In this document: piece after piece, positions 26,056 to 35,489 of the stretch
Position numbering within the stretch: position 1 is the stretch's first letter
Layout: every line of letters starts with the position of its first letter
NCBI GenBank assembly: GCA_005776395.1
Contig: SXPJ01000073.1
Span: 1-57,820 of the forward strand
Reading direction: 5' to 3'
Source: Bdellovibrionales bacterium
GTDB lineage: Bacteria > Bdellovibrionota > FAC87 > UBA2466
DNA length: 57,820 bases
Made by a program: the position numbers and the translations under genes
Notes under the pieces: model-generated
Told to the model about the DNA's origin: nothing
Databases searched by the model: none
Seen by the model: the letters and a program-made list of their open reading frames with translations, nothing else

Positions 26056-27864
26056 ATGAAAAATCATTTATTCCTTCTCGTTTTAGCTCTCAGTCTAACT
26101 CTATTTTCAACTACCCACGCAAATTCTCTAGAGTGTAGGAAGACAATCTCAAAACTTACATCCCCAAAAAGTCAGAGAGACCTCTCAAAAGATCCCGTGG
26201 GGCTGATAACTGCAGAAGAAAATCTGGTTAAAAGTGGTCCCATCTACAAAAGATGGGATAATGATCTTCAGACTAGTATCTACTCTACGATAGCAGAGCC
26301 GAGAAAAGATGGTTCAGTCCCCTTAGTTCCTAAAGATGCAAAAGCAGTGCTTATATTTTTCCATGGATCTGGAACCGCAAAAGCAAGTGGAAAAAACTTT
26401 GCTGAAAATCAAAACATTCTAAGACCTCTGGGAATTGCCGGAGTCTCCTTGGATTTGCCATTTCATGGAGACAACAAAGGCAGTGAAAAATTAAAGAACA
26501 TGGATCAGTTCATGGACTGGATTCACCAATTTGTTAAAAAAGTAAAAACAGAAGCAGATGAGACAGGTAAAAAAACTCCTATCTACATGATGGGACACAG
26601 CTTCGGTCCGAGCGTAATACAGGAATACGTTGAACGTTATCCTAAAGATATCACCGACTTTCTTTTAATGTCTCCCGCTGGAGATTTTCATCCAGCGCTT
26701 AAATACACCTATGAAAAGATCACAACTCCAGGAGAAAAATATCTAGAGGGGGAACCTGTTATTGAAAATGCACCTGGAGGGGAATGGGCAGGTGGATTAG
26801 AAGGGCAATTTACATGGCACAAAAAAAAGCCCTTCGACCGAATGCCTGGTCGAATGTTAATTGGGGAAAAAGACGAGTGGTGGCCCGGAAACAAAGAACT
26901 TGCAGCTAAAGTAGGAGTCAAACAACCCTATGAGTTTGAAGAGCCCTTAAAATATTTTCAAAGTAAATACCCAAAAATGCAGATTACAACTATTCCGAAT
27001 ACAGGACATATGCTCTTCGAAGCCAAGACAAAAGAGGGAGAAAATATTGTAAGGAAAACAATTCTAGACTTAATAGGCATCCCCGAAAAAGATCGAAACG
27101 CTCCTGGAATTCCTATAAGTCCCGCCGAAAAAGTGGCCCTGCTCTATCAAACCTCTCCGGTTTTCAGAGATTGGCTTGGAAGTAAATATCCTCACTCTTT
27201 TAACAATCCCATACGAACCGCAGGAGTATTGAAAGATTGGGAAAATAGCAAATTAGCTGCCTGGAAAAAGATTTTGGAACGTATGCCTCAAGATTATCCG
27301 GAATTTACAAAGGCCAGAGGTTACTCTGTAGCTCTAGCAACAGCTAGAGCCAAGCTTTTGGATCCCTCCTTAGATGGAGTGGGTGTTAAACTCCAGAAAG
27401 ATTTTTTGGCTTACTTGAAGGGGGATGAGAAACAGAAGACCGAGCTGCTTCTCAAAAGTGACTCTGAAGCCCCAAAAACACTAAAAATACAGCAAACTCT
27501 CCTTGATAAAGGATGGGCCCCTACAAAATCTGGCTCCACCGGGCCTCTTACTCAAGAGTTCTTTGAAAAAAAGATTCTTGAAAAAGGGGCAACAAATCTA
27601 AAGAGGCTTTCAGTTGGAGATAAGTTGGTACAACTAACTTACGAAGTGGAAGGAAAGACCTACCAGAATGTTGTCTTGGCCTACACTGAAAAAGAACTTC
27701 AAGACAAAGTAAATCAACTCTATTTAAGAGCTTATGAACTAAATAATTACGCGACTCCTGGTGACGTTATTGAGATTTTAGACCTTGGAGTCAAATGGAA
27801 GTTTACAGCCAAAGATAAAGCAACTGTGACTAATCTTCAGATTAGCGAACAAATAAACCCTTAA
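26056..27864 (+). CDS. secreted alpha/beta hydrolase with large C-terminal extension
   Basis: 602 residues. A cleavable signal peptide (LFLLVLALSLTLFSTTHA) precedes an alpha/beta-hydrolase core: oxyanion region FFHGSG, nucleophile elbow GHSFGPS (Ser near residue 186), acid region around GEKDEWW and His in NTGHMLF near residue 320. The C-terminal 260 residues match no family I recognise and are helical and charged. The likely location is periplasm or outside, perhaps as a lipase/esterase. It ends 20 bases from the convergent kinase gene. Confidence 0.8.
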   Translation: MKNHLFLLVLALSLTLFSTTHANSLECRKTISKLTSPKSQRDLSKDPVGLITAEENLVKSGPIYKRWDNDLQTSIYSTIAEPRKDGSVPLVPKDAKAVLIFFHGSGTAKASGKNFAENQNILRPLGIAGVSLDLPFHGDNKGSEKLKNMDQFMDWIHQFVKKVKTEADETGKKTPIYMMGHSFGPSVIQEYVERYPKDITDFLLMSPAGDFHPALKYTYEKITTPGEKYLEGEPVIENAPGGEWAGGLEGQFTWHKKKPFDRMPGRMLIGEKDEWWPGNKELAAKVGVKQPYEFEEPLKYFQSKYPKMQITTIPNTGHMLFEAKTKEGENIVRKTILDLIGIPEKDRNAPGIPISPAEKVALLYQTSPVFRDWLGSKYPHSFNNPIRTAGVLKDWENSKLAAWKKILERMPQDYPEFTKARGYSVALATARAKLLDPSLDGVGVKLQKDFLAYLKGDEKQKTELLLKSDSEAPKTLKIQQTLLDKGWAPTKSGSTGPLTQEFFEKKILEKGATNLKRLSVGDKLVQLTYEVEGKTYQNVVLAYTEKELQDKVNQLYLRAYELNNYATPGDVIEILDLGVKWKFTAKDKATVTNLQISEQINP

Positions 27865-27884
27865 TGATTCAATTGAGATGAGAC

Positions 27885-29033
27885 CTATTTTGCTTTGATA
27901 GATGAACTGTTTTTTTGAATGATGGGTTTAGCTTTTGGATAAAATTTGATTTCAGCAGTATTCGAGATCCTTAGGAAATAGCCAACCGATCCCCCTAAAA
28001 TCAACGATATAAGCGCAGTCACAAGAAGAGCCCAGGGTATTCTTTTAAAAAAACTACGCTCTTGAACCCACTCCGAATATTGAATAGCCGGACTGATCAA
28101 CGCTTCTTGATCCAGATACTTCAGAATCACATCAGAAGTACGTGTGTTTTTTTCAGCTCCTAAAAATTGCTCTAGTTCCGAAATTACCTTTTTCACATCG
28201 GAGTACCTATCTTCAGGATGCTTTTGCAAACACTTCTCAATAATTTTGTCCAATTTTTTAGGTATAGCAGAATTCATCTTTCGAGCTGGAATATATTTAG
28301 TTTCTCTTATTCTCTGAAATACTGTCTCTTTTTCAGCCTCTTTAAATGGACGGGTTCCCGTAAGCATTTCATAAAGTGTAATTCCCAATAAAAATATATC
28401 CGCAGCAGGAGTAATAGGATCTCCTAAAACTTGCTCAGGGGAAAGATAACTCGGAGAACCCACCATCATTCCAGGTCGAGTTAACGAAGTGTTTTCAATG
28501 TCCATTACAATACCAAAATCCATCAGTTTGACCTCACCCCGAGTAGTCAATCTGATATTGGCCGGTTTTATATCTCGATGAATCAAATGATAAGCATGAA
28601 TATAACTCACTCCACGAGCTACATTTAAAAGAATAGAGGCCGCAATTTCAGGGGGTAAATTACCCACTTTTTGAGTCACCGTAGAGAGATCGATGCCTTC
28701 AATGTATTCCATTAATAAAAAAGAATCTTTGCCCGATTCAACAAAGTCATAAACGTGGGCGATATTTTGATGAAGCACTGAAGCCAACGCCTTTGCCTCA
28801 CGACGAAATCGCTCTAAAGTTTCGGGATTGGTAAAAAGTTCTTCTTTTAATTTTTTAACGACAATATACCGCCCCAATGACGGTTGACGAGCTTGAAATA
28901 TGTGAGCCATTCCCCCAGAAGCAATTTTTTTGACTTCGTCTAAAACTCCACGAAGCCGTGCCACTTTTTCTTCTGGCGAAAAAATATCTGTAGAAGATAT
29001 CGTGTTTGTTTTTTGCTCTTGTGTATCCATCAA
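27885..29033 (-). CDS. membrane-anchored Hanks-type Ser/Thr protein kinase
   Basis: 382 residues. Kinase subdomains are visible: glycine loop (IASGGMAHIFQA), VVKKLKE with the catalytic Lys, HRDIKPANIRL catalytic loop, DFGIV magnesium motif, GSPSYLSPEQ P+1 region. After the kinase domain there is a juxtamembrane stretch and one transmembrane helix (WALLVTALISLILGGSVGYFL), then a short basic tail with no sensor domain. Such PknB-like kinases signal at the membrane. Its upstream region holds the structured RNA and terminator described at 29158-29324. Confidence 0.93.
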   Translation of the reverse strand: MMDTQEQKTNTISSTDIFSPEEKVARLRGVLDEVKKIASGGMAHIFQARQPSLGRYIVVKKLKEELFTNPETLERFRREAKALASVLHQNIAHVYDFVESGKDSFLLMEYIEGIDLSTVTQKVGNLPPEIAASILLNVARGVSYIHAYHLIHRDIKPANIRLTTRGEVKLMDFGIVMDIENTSLTRPGMMVGSPSYLSPEQVLGDPITPAADIFLLGITLYEMLTGTRPFKEAEKETVFQRIRETKYIPARKMNSAIPKKLDKIIEKCLQKHPEDRYSDVKKVISELEQFLGAEKNTRTSDVILKYLDQEALISPAIQYSEWVQERSFFKRIPWALLVTALISLILGGSVGYFLRISNTAEIKFYPKAKPIIQKNSSSIKAK

Positions 29034-29122
29034 TTGAAGTTGTTCTCGTGGTGCAAATTAATAATTAATGCTATCACGAGTTTTCAATCAACTCATCCTT
29101 TACCTAAAATAGATATTTAAAT

Positions 29123-29154
29123 GGGGGACTCCAAACTTTCGTTTGAAATCCCCC
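29123..29154. other. second hairpin just beyond the terminator
   Basis: GGGGGA (29123-29128) pairs with TCCCCC (29149-29154), and inside it CAAAC (29132-29136) pairs with GTTTG (29141-29145) around a TTTC loop, with a 3x3 internal loop between. It lies immediately after the U-tract of the minus-strand terminator and about 90 bases before the kinase start. It could be part of the kinase leader or a backup termination element. Confidence 0.45.
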
Positions 29155-29157
29155 CAC

Positions 29158-29191
29158 AAAAAAGCCGCTATTTTCACCCTGAAAATAGCGG
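29158..29191 (-). terminator. intrinsic terminator of the structured RNA
   Basis: A perfect 12-base-pair stem, CCGCTATTTTCA (29165-29176) with TGAAAATAGCGG (29180-29191), has a CCC/GGG three-base loop and is followed on the minus strand by GC and six T (29158-29163). This is a textbook Rho-independent terminator for transcription coming from higher coordinates. Confidence 0.85.
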
Positions 29192-29324
29192 ATGAGAGAG
29201 GAGTAGTGGTACCACGAAAGAGTCTCTGTAAAACCCCTTCGTGCTGCCCTACGGCAGTCGGCTGCTAGAGACTTTATCTCCAGCAAAGCACATCCGATTT
29301 TCCCTTCTTATTCTCTCATCGGAT
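29158..29324 (-). ncRNA. probable structured non-coding RNA or 3' leader, unclassified
   Basis: About 165 bases between the stop of a small membrane-protein gene and the terminator above. Read on the minus strand it can form a closing helix (ATGAGAG at 29192-29198 with CTCTCAT at 29313-29319, plus-strand bases), and inside it three strong hairpins: GCTGGAGA/TCTCTAGC, CTGCC/GGCAG, and an 11-pair stem beginning CACGAA and ending TTCGTG. An alternative 7-pair stem (ATCCGAT with ATCGGAT) competes with the closing helix. I could not match it to 6S, tmRNA, RNase P, SRP or a known riboswitch. It may be a free RNA, a 3' UTR or a leader of the kinase gene. Confidence 0.45.
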
Positions 29325-29615
29325 CTATTCTTTTTCCCCTTGGCTCCGATCTGTTTCAGTTGCAAACTGATCCGACCATTCTAAAACCTGGCTTAACTTA
29401 TCCGAACTCAAGGAGTCCTTGTAATCCATTTTTTCCCCAGTAGCTGCCTGCTGAAAAACCAGTGAATCGGCCTCCCGTTGCCCTCTAAATTTAGATTCTC
29501 CAGCCCTTGCCCTCATCGGAATTAATAGAATAAAAGCTCCAATGATAATGGAGAAAAAAATGAGTTCCAAAATCTGAGCAACTTTTATGTTATGACTCCG
29601 ATGCTGATAAATCAC
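29325..29615 (-). CDS. small single-pass membrane protein
   Basis: 96 residues with one hydrophobic helix (ILELIFFSIIIGAFILLIP) and a charged soluble tail. The GTG at 29615 is chosen because AGGGGG lies 8 bases upstream; the frame can be extended to 29672 without a good ribosome site. No family recognised. The structured RNA begins right at its stop codon. The upstream interval 29616-29867 contains no other gene; a TTGACA box at 29797-29802 on the minus strand with a weak -10 about 17 bases further could be its promoter. Confidence 0.5.
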   Translation of the reverse strand: MIYQHRSHNIKVAQILELIFFSIIIGAFILLIPMRARAGESKFRGQREADSLVFQQAATGEKMDYKDSLSSDKLSQVLEWSDQFATETDRSQGEKE

Positions 29616-29867
29616 AATGCTTGTCCCCCTTGAGGAATCCCCTCTGCTCTCTATCTCAAATCCTATTAGCAAGCCTGTGCCATAAGAGAGTGACTTACAA
29701 AGCTACAATGAATAAAATTCTTAACCCACTGAACTAATTATATTTTTTTGAGTTACCTATGGGATGGGGGGCTTAATCGTTTAGACTTTGGACAATTGTC
29801 AAATTGTTAGACACCCCTACAAAAGTTCGTCACATTTAATTTAGTTTTAAAAAGCTAAGTTCAGTCA

Positions 29868-31109
29868 TTAGATCTCTTGTTGCCACAACTCACTTAAGGT
29901 TTCACGGCGGCGAATAACTTCAACCCCTTTTCCTGAAACCAATACTTCGGCACTGCGAACCCGAGTATTGTAATTAGATGACATAGTAGAACCATAAGCT
30001 CCGGCAGTTTTGACAAAAAGCAAATCCCCAGTTTCTAAAGGGGTTAAGGATCTTCTTAATCCTAGGAAATCGCCGGTCTCACAAACAGGGCCCACAATAT
30101 CAGTAACTAAGGGAGTTCCTTTCTTTGCTATTACCGGAACAATATCATGATAGGCTTCATACAAACATGGACGGATCAAATCATTCATCGCGGCATCCAC
30201 TATTGTAAAATGGCGCTCCCGATTCTGTTTGCAATGAATAACTTCAGTAAGTAACCCACCTGCCGCCCCCACAATGGCCCTTCCTGGCTCTAAATAAAGT
30301 TTAAATGGACTTCCCCTCCAAATTTTCAGCAGTGTTTCTCCATATTGAGCAATTGAGGGGGCAAGTTCATCTTTCTTATACGAGATTCCAAGACCTCCTC
30401 CCATATCGACACGAGAGATTGGATACCCTAATTCTTTAAGTTGAAAAGCTAGCTCTTTTAATCGAACCGCAGCCTTCTCAAAGCTATGAAGTTCAGTGAT
30501 CTGACTTCCAATATGACAAGCCAGCCCGTGTATTTGAATTAGCGGGTGTGCTTTCAAATGGTGAAGCATTTCAGTTATTAATTCATCTGCGATTCCAAAT
30601 TTAGTTTGATACAAACCGGTAGCAATATAGGGATTGGTTTTAACATTAATATTAGGATTCACCCTTAAATTTATAGAAACTATTTTTCTTTTTTCTTCAG
30701 CTATTTTTTTTATAAGTAGTAGTTCGCTCAGAGACTCCACATTAATAGCCGCAATTCCCACATCTACCGCGCGCTCGATTTCACCTTTATTTTTCCCGAC
30801 GCCTGAAAAAACTATTTTAGTTGGAGAAACTCCAGCTTTCAGAGAACGTTCAAACTCTCCTTGAGAGACCACATCGGCCCCCAAACCAAGCTCAAAAATT
30901 GTCTTAAGAATTGTTAGATTATAATTGGCTTTAACCGCATAACAGATCTCGGTCGAATGTTCTGAGAAAGAACTAATAAATTGTCTGCAGTTCTCTTGAA
31001 TAACTGATTTTGAGTAAACGTAAAGTGGCGTTCCAAATTTTCTAGCCAAATCCCTTAAAGGAATTCCCTCACAGTAAAGCTCTCCATTTTCTTCTGAAAA
31101 AGAACTCAC
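29868..31109 (-). CDS. lysA: diaminopimelate decarboxylase
   Basis: 413 residues, PLP-dependent fold III decarboxylase that makes L-lysine from meso-diaminopimelate. The PLP lysine lies in CYAVKANYN near residue 59. Other family motifs are GLACHIGSQI, the Gly-rich MGGGLGISY and YLEPGRAIVG, the C-terminal active-site CETGDFLG, and AYGSTMSSNYN. The start overlaps the glycosyltransferase gene by four bases. The function call is secure. Confidence 0.95.
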   Translation of the reverse strand: MSSFSEENGELYCEGIPLRDLARKFGTPLYVYSKSVIQENCRQFISSFSEHSTEICYAVKANYNLTILKTIFELGLGADVVSQGEFERSLKAGVSPTKIVFSGVGKNKGEIERAVDVGIAAINVESLSELLLIKKIAEEKRKIVSINLRVNPNINVKTNPYIATGLYQTKFGIADELITEMLHHLKAHPLIQIHGLACHIGSQITELHSFEKAAVRLKELAFQLKELGYPISRVDMGGGLGISYKKDELAPSIAQYGETLLKIWRGSPFKLYLEPGRAIVGAAGGLLTEVIHCKQNRERHFTIVDAAMNDLIRPCLYEAYHDIVPVIAKKGTPLVTDIVGPVCETGDFLGLRRSLTPLETGDLLFVKTAGAYGSTMSSNYNTRVRSAEVLVSGKGVEVIRRRETLSELWQQEI

Positions 31110-32260
31110 TTTTGAGCTGCCTCCGCAATTCGAATGAGATGAATCTTAGGGTTCATCTCAAAGGAAAACCTCTCATAGAGAAAATCTAAAAGCTGACTCG
31201 AGTTTAGAGCCTCTTTGACAGCCTCAGATTTCAATTGTTCAGGAAATAGAAATCGAGGAATAGCCCCCTCAAGGCTCGAGGTTTTGGGAACACAGGTTGT
31301 TATACTGGGAACTCGATAATAAAGGGCCTCTAAAAACTTAACAGGAAAAGCTCCATGAGAGGTTGACTCAGGTCGATAGAGCATTAAGTTTAAATTTATT
31401 TTTTTCCATAGAGCCCCTAATTGTGCCCTTGGAACCCATGGAAAATAGATAAAATTTTTATACCTTTTCCAAGTTTCAATTTTTTTCAGCCCAAACGAAT
31501 CGGTTCGTCCGCAAAGCACAAACCCCCAATCAGGAAGAGAACGAATAAAATCTTCAAACATAAGTAGATCAAAGCCCTGACTAAAAAATGAACCGATATA
31601 CCCCATTGTTTTTTTTGGAAAATTATCTGGAAAATAGAACTCACTATTCTCACAAAAACTAGGAAGTGTCATATCCACAGGAGGAAACAAAATTATAGTT
31701 TTACTTGAATGGCTCTTTTCAAAAAGTTTTTTTGTAAAATCATTTTGAGTTGCAATCACTTTGGCTTTACTACTTAATTGTCCGTCAGGAGAATGGAGAT
31801 AGGGATCATCAAACACAGAGAAAACATCCACATAGGGTAATTTAGCTACCACTCTCTCATCTAGGCCACTTTGAACCCAAAGAAAGGGCTCAGTTCCCAA
31901 CTTTAACTTTTTTTTCAATGCCCTAAGTTGAAAGTTAGGATTTAAGGCCTCAATAAATGGAACTCGTCTCAACGGCAAACAAGGAAGCTGTGAAAGGTTT
32001 AATATTGGAGAGTTCCATGTCTTAACAGGGGGATTCCTTTTCCAATGAGCTCCATCAAGCCAATAAACTGGGATCCCAGAGTCGGTCAAAACCTTAGCTA
32101 AACTCTGCTGAACAAAACCATGACTATCCCAAAAACGATAATGCTGGCTAACAAAAATAACCGGGGATCTCTTTTTGAAAAATTTTAGCGAAGATTCGAA
32201 TCGCAAATTAAATTCCGATTCGTTGTCTGAGATAGACTCTCTTGTTAGAAAAGATGGCAT
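31106..32260 (-). CDS. GT-B type glycosyltransferase-like protein
   Basis: 384 residues, no signal peptide. The C-terminal half has a group-1 glycosyltransferase pattern: a Gly-rich loop MGYIGSFFSQGFD, WGFVLCGRTDS, then YFPWVPRAQLGALWKKINLNLMLY and the acceptor/donor helix PVKFLEALYYRVPSITT with Glu in the usual nucleotide-sugar position. The N-terminal half resembles UDP-galactopyranose/teichuronic-type transferases only loosely. It is translationally coupled to lysA, an uncommon pairing; the substrate is unknown. Confidence 0.7.
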   Translation of the reverse strand: MPSFLTRESISDNESEFNLRFESSLKFFKKRSPVIFVSQHYRFWDSHGFVQQSLAKVLTDSGIPVYWLDGAHWKRNPPVKTWNSPILNLSQLPCLPLRRVPFIEALNPNFQLRALKKKLKLGTEPFLWVQSGLDERVVAKLPYVDVFSVFDDPYLHSPDGQLSSKAKVIATQNDFTKKLFEKSHSSKTIILFPPVDMTLPSFCENSEFYFPDNFPKKTMGYIGSFFSQGFDLLMFEDFIRSLPDWGFVLCGRTDSFGLKKIETWKRYKNFIYFPWVPRAQLGALWKKINLNLMLYRPESTSHGAFPVKFLEALYYRVPSITTCVPKTSSLEGAIPRFLFPEQLKSEAVKEALNSSQLLDFLYERFSFEMNPKIHLIRIAEAAQK

Positions 32261-32313
32261 AGCAAGTATACTTATAATTATACAAGGCTTAACAACTCAG
32301 TTTTAGACTTATT

Positions 32314-33648
32314 TTAGGTAGATTCGATAACCTCTTCCTCAGGTTCTGGCATCGGGAAGGTTAAAAGCCCGAGCTTTGCGTTATAAGATAGAATTTCTGC
32401 ATAACGGCCAAATGCCACCAATGTATCAAAAAGATTATCAAGCTTCTCATTGGGAAAGTAGGTCTGAAGCTTAGCAATAACAGTTTCCCGTTCAATCGAC
32501 TTTTCAGAGGTCTCCTCAAGCCAAGACATTAAAGTTTGAAATATACGCAAAGATTTTACTTGATTTGAAAAAAGCTCTTTTCGTAAAGCGGTATCGGCTC
32601 TCATAAATCTTTTTCCAAACTCAGTAAATGTGACCGTTTGTTTAGGAGTATCCACAAAATCTAAAAGCTCAGCTGTTTTAGTGACTGCTAAACAATGGCC
32701 AAACTCACTAGCTGTCTCAGTAGAAAGTTTAAAAATATCCATTTTTCCACCGGCATTATCAAGAACCTCAAGAAGCCCTATGATCTCACTAGGCCCCACA
32801 TGAGGGATGTTTTCAAGCCCTTGATACCACGCGGGTTGAATCAAGGCTGGTCTATCCATCTCTTCGGGAATAAGAGCCTCTGTAATTACGGCATGAATCA
32901 CATCAACCAGCTCTTGGAGTTTGGGATCTTTCGGATCCCTGGGGTAGGCCAATGGGTTATTGAGGACGGTTCTAATGTGCCCCGGATCTGTTCCAAAAAC
33001 CACAATTCTTTGGGCCATTACTACGGCTTCATAAATATTATGAGTCACCAAAAGAACGCTTTTAATAGCTTTAGATTTTTCGCTCCAAATATCAATAACC
33101 TCAGCCCTTAAGTTCTCGGCAGTCAAAACATCGAGAGCACTAAAGGGCTCATCCAAACACAGAACTTCAGGACGAACAGCCAAAGCACGCGCAATCCCAA
33201 CTCTTTGTCTCATTCCACCTGAAAGCTCCCTGGGATAAGCCTCTTCGAACCCCCCAAGCCCCACTAAATCGACAGCCTCATTAACACGATTATTAATTTG
33301 TCGACGAGTAAGTTCGAGAGAGTGAAGTCCTAGAGCCACATTTTGCTTTACTGTGTACCATGGTAATAGAACAAAGCTCTGAAATACCATGGCAATTTTT
33401 TCATTAATACCCTTAAGAGTCTTGCCGTGAGTGTAAACAGTTCCTTCGGTTGGTGTGATAAGACCCGACATAATTTTTAGTGTGGTTGTTTTTCCACAAC
33501 CCGAAGGACCAAGGAATGCAATAATTTCTCCGTTATTAATTGAGACGTTAATATTTTTTAAAACCTGGAGTTCGCTTTTCATGGCAGTTTGAAAGGTATG
33601 AGAAACCCTTTCTAAAACCAACAGCTGCTCTTTTTGTACGTTACCCAT
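32314..33648 (-). CDS. ABC transporter ATPase, nitrate/sulfonate/taurine (NitT/TauT) type with C-terminal AAA-associated domain
   Basis: 444 residues. Walker A GPSGCGKTT, Q-loop FQSFVLLPWYTV, signature LSGGMRQRVGIARALA and Walker B LCLDEPFSAL are intact. After residue 260 comes an extra ~180-residue domain (ILSYNAKLGLLTFP at the end) of the ABC 'AAA-associated' C-terminal type found with double permeases. It starts 3 bases after the permease stop, with its ribosome site inside the permease end. No substrate-binding protein is encoded in the window. Confidence 0.88.
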   Translation of the reverse strand: MGNVQKEQLLVLERVSHTFQTAMKSELQVLKNINVSINNGEIIAFLGPSGCGKTTTLKIMSGLITPTEGTVYTHGKTLKGINEKIAMVFQSFVLLPWYTVKQNVALGLHSLELTRRQINNRVNEAVDLVGLGGFEEAYPRELSGGMRQRVGIARALAVRPEVLCLDEPFSALDVLTAENLRAEVIDIWSEKSKAIKSVLLVTHNIYEAVVMAQRIVVFGTDPGHIRTVLNNPLAYPRDPKDPKLQELVDVIHAVITEALIPEEMDRPALIQPAWYQGLENIPHVGPSEIIGLLEVLDNAGGKMDIFKLSTETASEFGHCLAVTKTAELLDFVDTPKQTVTFTEFGKRFMRADTALRKELFSNQVKSLRIFQTLMSWLEETSEKSIERETVIAKLQTYFPNEKLDNLFDTLVAFGRYAEILSYNAKLGLLTFPMPEPEEEVIEST

Positions 33649-33651
33649 GAA

Positions 33652-35424
33652 CTACTCCAACCGATATTTAGTCTCAGCTAATTTATATAGACTACCCCAA
33701 AGAAGACGATTCAGTAAAACAACTACTGATATCATAACAACAATACCCGTCGCTAACTGAGGGAAATTACCCAGACGGGCCGCCTCAGTAATAGAGGCCC
33801 CAACACCAGTAGCTACCAACTTCTGGTCCCCTTGCTGTACTAATTCAGCTACAATACTTGCATTCCAAGCTCCTCCTGCTGCAGTAATCCATCCGTTAAC
33901 TAGAGATGGAAAAACAGATGGAATAATAATGGCTTTCCATTGTTGAAATCCAGTTAATCTAAACAGTAATCCCAAATCAATAAGTTCTCTAGGAATCAAC
34001 GTAGCCCCGCTAATTACATTAAAAAGAATGTACCACTGCGAAGCTAGTAACATGAGAGCAATGCTGCCCCACTCAAAGTTAACACCTAAACGAACCATAA
34101 CAAGAGTTAAAATAGGAAAGATCATAGGTGCAGGAAATGAAGCAACTATCTGAACCAAAGGTTGAAGTCTTCGCGTCCACACAGGATGAGTTCCAATAAA
34201 AACCCCTGCTGGAATGGTCCAGAGACTCCCGACTACCACTGCAGTCGTGACCCGCAAGAAAGTAAACATTGTATTTTTGAGTTGAAATAACCAATCTGAT
34301 AACTTGGTTTCCGAAATAAGATAGTACATATGCTTTCCAGCCCAAATACAAAAGACTAGCCCTAAAATAACAAATGCCCATCTTAAAAAATGAAGCAAGA
34401 ATAGGTTAAACTTATTCTTCTGGGTAAAGCGTTTAATCAATTTTTTAGAATTTTTGTTCTTTCTAAATCTTTGCTCTATATTTTTCTGCATCGAGGCTCT
34501 TAACTCAAAATACTTCTCGAGAAGATGAGACTTCTCCATCAGCTCTAGGACCATAGATCCTGCTCCCTCTTGGGAGGTTCTTGTTTTTTTATCATGTTGA
34601 AACTTTTCAGACCATACTACCAAAGGCGCCCAAAGAACCCTATCCACTATAAAAATAAGAGTAAACATGACAAAAATACCGAGTGCTACGGCACTATAGT
34701 CATGTTTGTCGTAGGCCACCGCCATATAAGAACCGATTCCCGGTAATCTAAAATCTTGATCCCCCAAAGTGAAAGATTCAATCACCATCAAAAAGAACCA
34801 GCCACCTGCCATTGAAAGCATACTATTCCATAGTAATCCATTCATCCCATAAGGAATCTCAACCGTTCTAAAAACTTGCCACTTATTTAAACGAAACATT
34901 GAGGTCATGTCCCGCACATCCTGAGGTACGCCTCGAACCGAAGAATAGAAACTAAAAACTAAGTTCCAGCCTTCCCCGGTAAAGATCATTAAAACTGCAG
35001 CGAGTTCCAGTCCTAAATTGCTGTTTGGGAATAATCTAACTAGAGCCAATACAAACCCAGGCATAAAACCCAGTACCGGTATGCTTTGTAAAATATCGAG
35101 TAATGAAATGAGAATCGGCTCTAGACGACGAGATTTGGCTGCCACATAACCATAAGTAAAAGTAAAAAGTAGGGATAGAAAATAGGCAGCAAAAACCCTA
35201 ACCAGAGAAAAAAAGGAGTACCGAAGGAGATTTTTTAATCCTAGTTGAATTTCCGTTTTGGGATGATAGGGCTGAACCCATTCATGGGTTACCCCCAACA
35301 TTCCGTAAATAAAAAGTAAAATTCCGAAAAACAAAAAAATATCGACTGGGGATAACACACGACTCAATTTGATGCGGGGTCTAAAAATGGCCACCAGAAG
35401 TCTCCAAGCTCTATAAACTTCCAA
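33652..35424 (-). CDS. double-length ABC permease, NitT/TauT type
   Basis: 590 residues made of two BPD_transp_1 permease units joined by a charged linker (about residues 280-345). The first unit has the EAA-like loop DMTSMFRLNKWQVFRTVEIPYG, the second LGLLFRLTGFQQWKAIIIPSVFP; each unit has five to six helices. The frame opens with TTG at 35424; a GTG at 35394 with GGAG seven bases upstream may be the true start. Together with the ATPase it forms an inner-membrane importer of unknown substrate. Confidence 0.85.
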   Translation of the reverse strand: MEVYRAWRLLVAIFRPRIKLSRVLSPVDIFLFFGILLFIYGMLGVTHEWVQPYHPKTEIQLGLKNLLRYSFFSLVRVFAAYFLSLLFTFTYGYVAAKSRRLEPILISLLDILQSIPVLGFMPGFVLALVRLFPNSNLGLELAAVLMIFTGEGWNLVFSFYSSVRGVPQDVRDMTSMFRLNKWQVFRTVEIPYGMNGLLWNSMLSMAGGWFFLMVIESFTLGDQDFRLPGIGSYMAVAYDKHDYSAVALGIFVMFTLIFIVDRVLWAPLVVWSEKFQHDKKTRTSQEGAGSMVLELMEKSHLLEKYFELRASMQKNIEQRFRKNKNSKKLIKRFTQKNKFNLFLLHFLRWAFVILGLVFCIWAGKHMYYLISETKLSDWLFQLKNTMFTFLRVTTAVVVGSLWTIPAGVFIGTHPVWTRRLQPLVQIVASFPAPMIFPILTLVMVRLGVNFEWGSIALMLLASQWYILFNVISGATLIPRELIDLGLLFRLTGFQQWKAIIIPSVFPSLVNGWITAAGGAWNASIVAELVQQGDQKLVATGVGASITEAARLGNFPQLATGIVVMISVVVLLNRLLWGSLYKLAETKYRLE

Positions 35425-35489
35425 GTTCTATCATAACGCAATGGGAGTTCGGAGGGGATTTTATTAGCTCTTTAGGAGTTTAATTTATC

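Noticed and set aside
29158-29324. T-box riboswitch, because UGGUACC occurs ahead of a terminator on the minus strand
   Set aside because: Only the short UGGUACC core matches (it is also a simple palindrome); no stem I/specifier pattern is evident and the next gene is a kinase, not an amino-acid or tRNA-synthetase gene.
29158-29324. tmRNA, 6S, RNase P or SRP RNA
   Set aside because: No tag peptide frame or CCA end, no RNase P core motifs, no SRP GGAAG/AGCAGCC loop pattern, and the branched fold does not look like the single long 6S hairpin.
32314-35424. Naming the ABC system a nitrate or taurine importer
   Set aside because: The family is clear but substrate-determining components are absent; a specific substrate cannot be supported.
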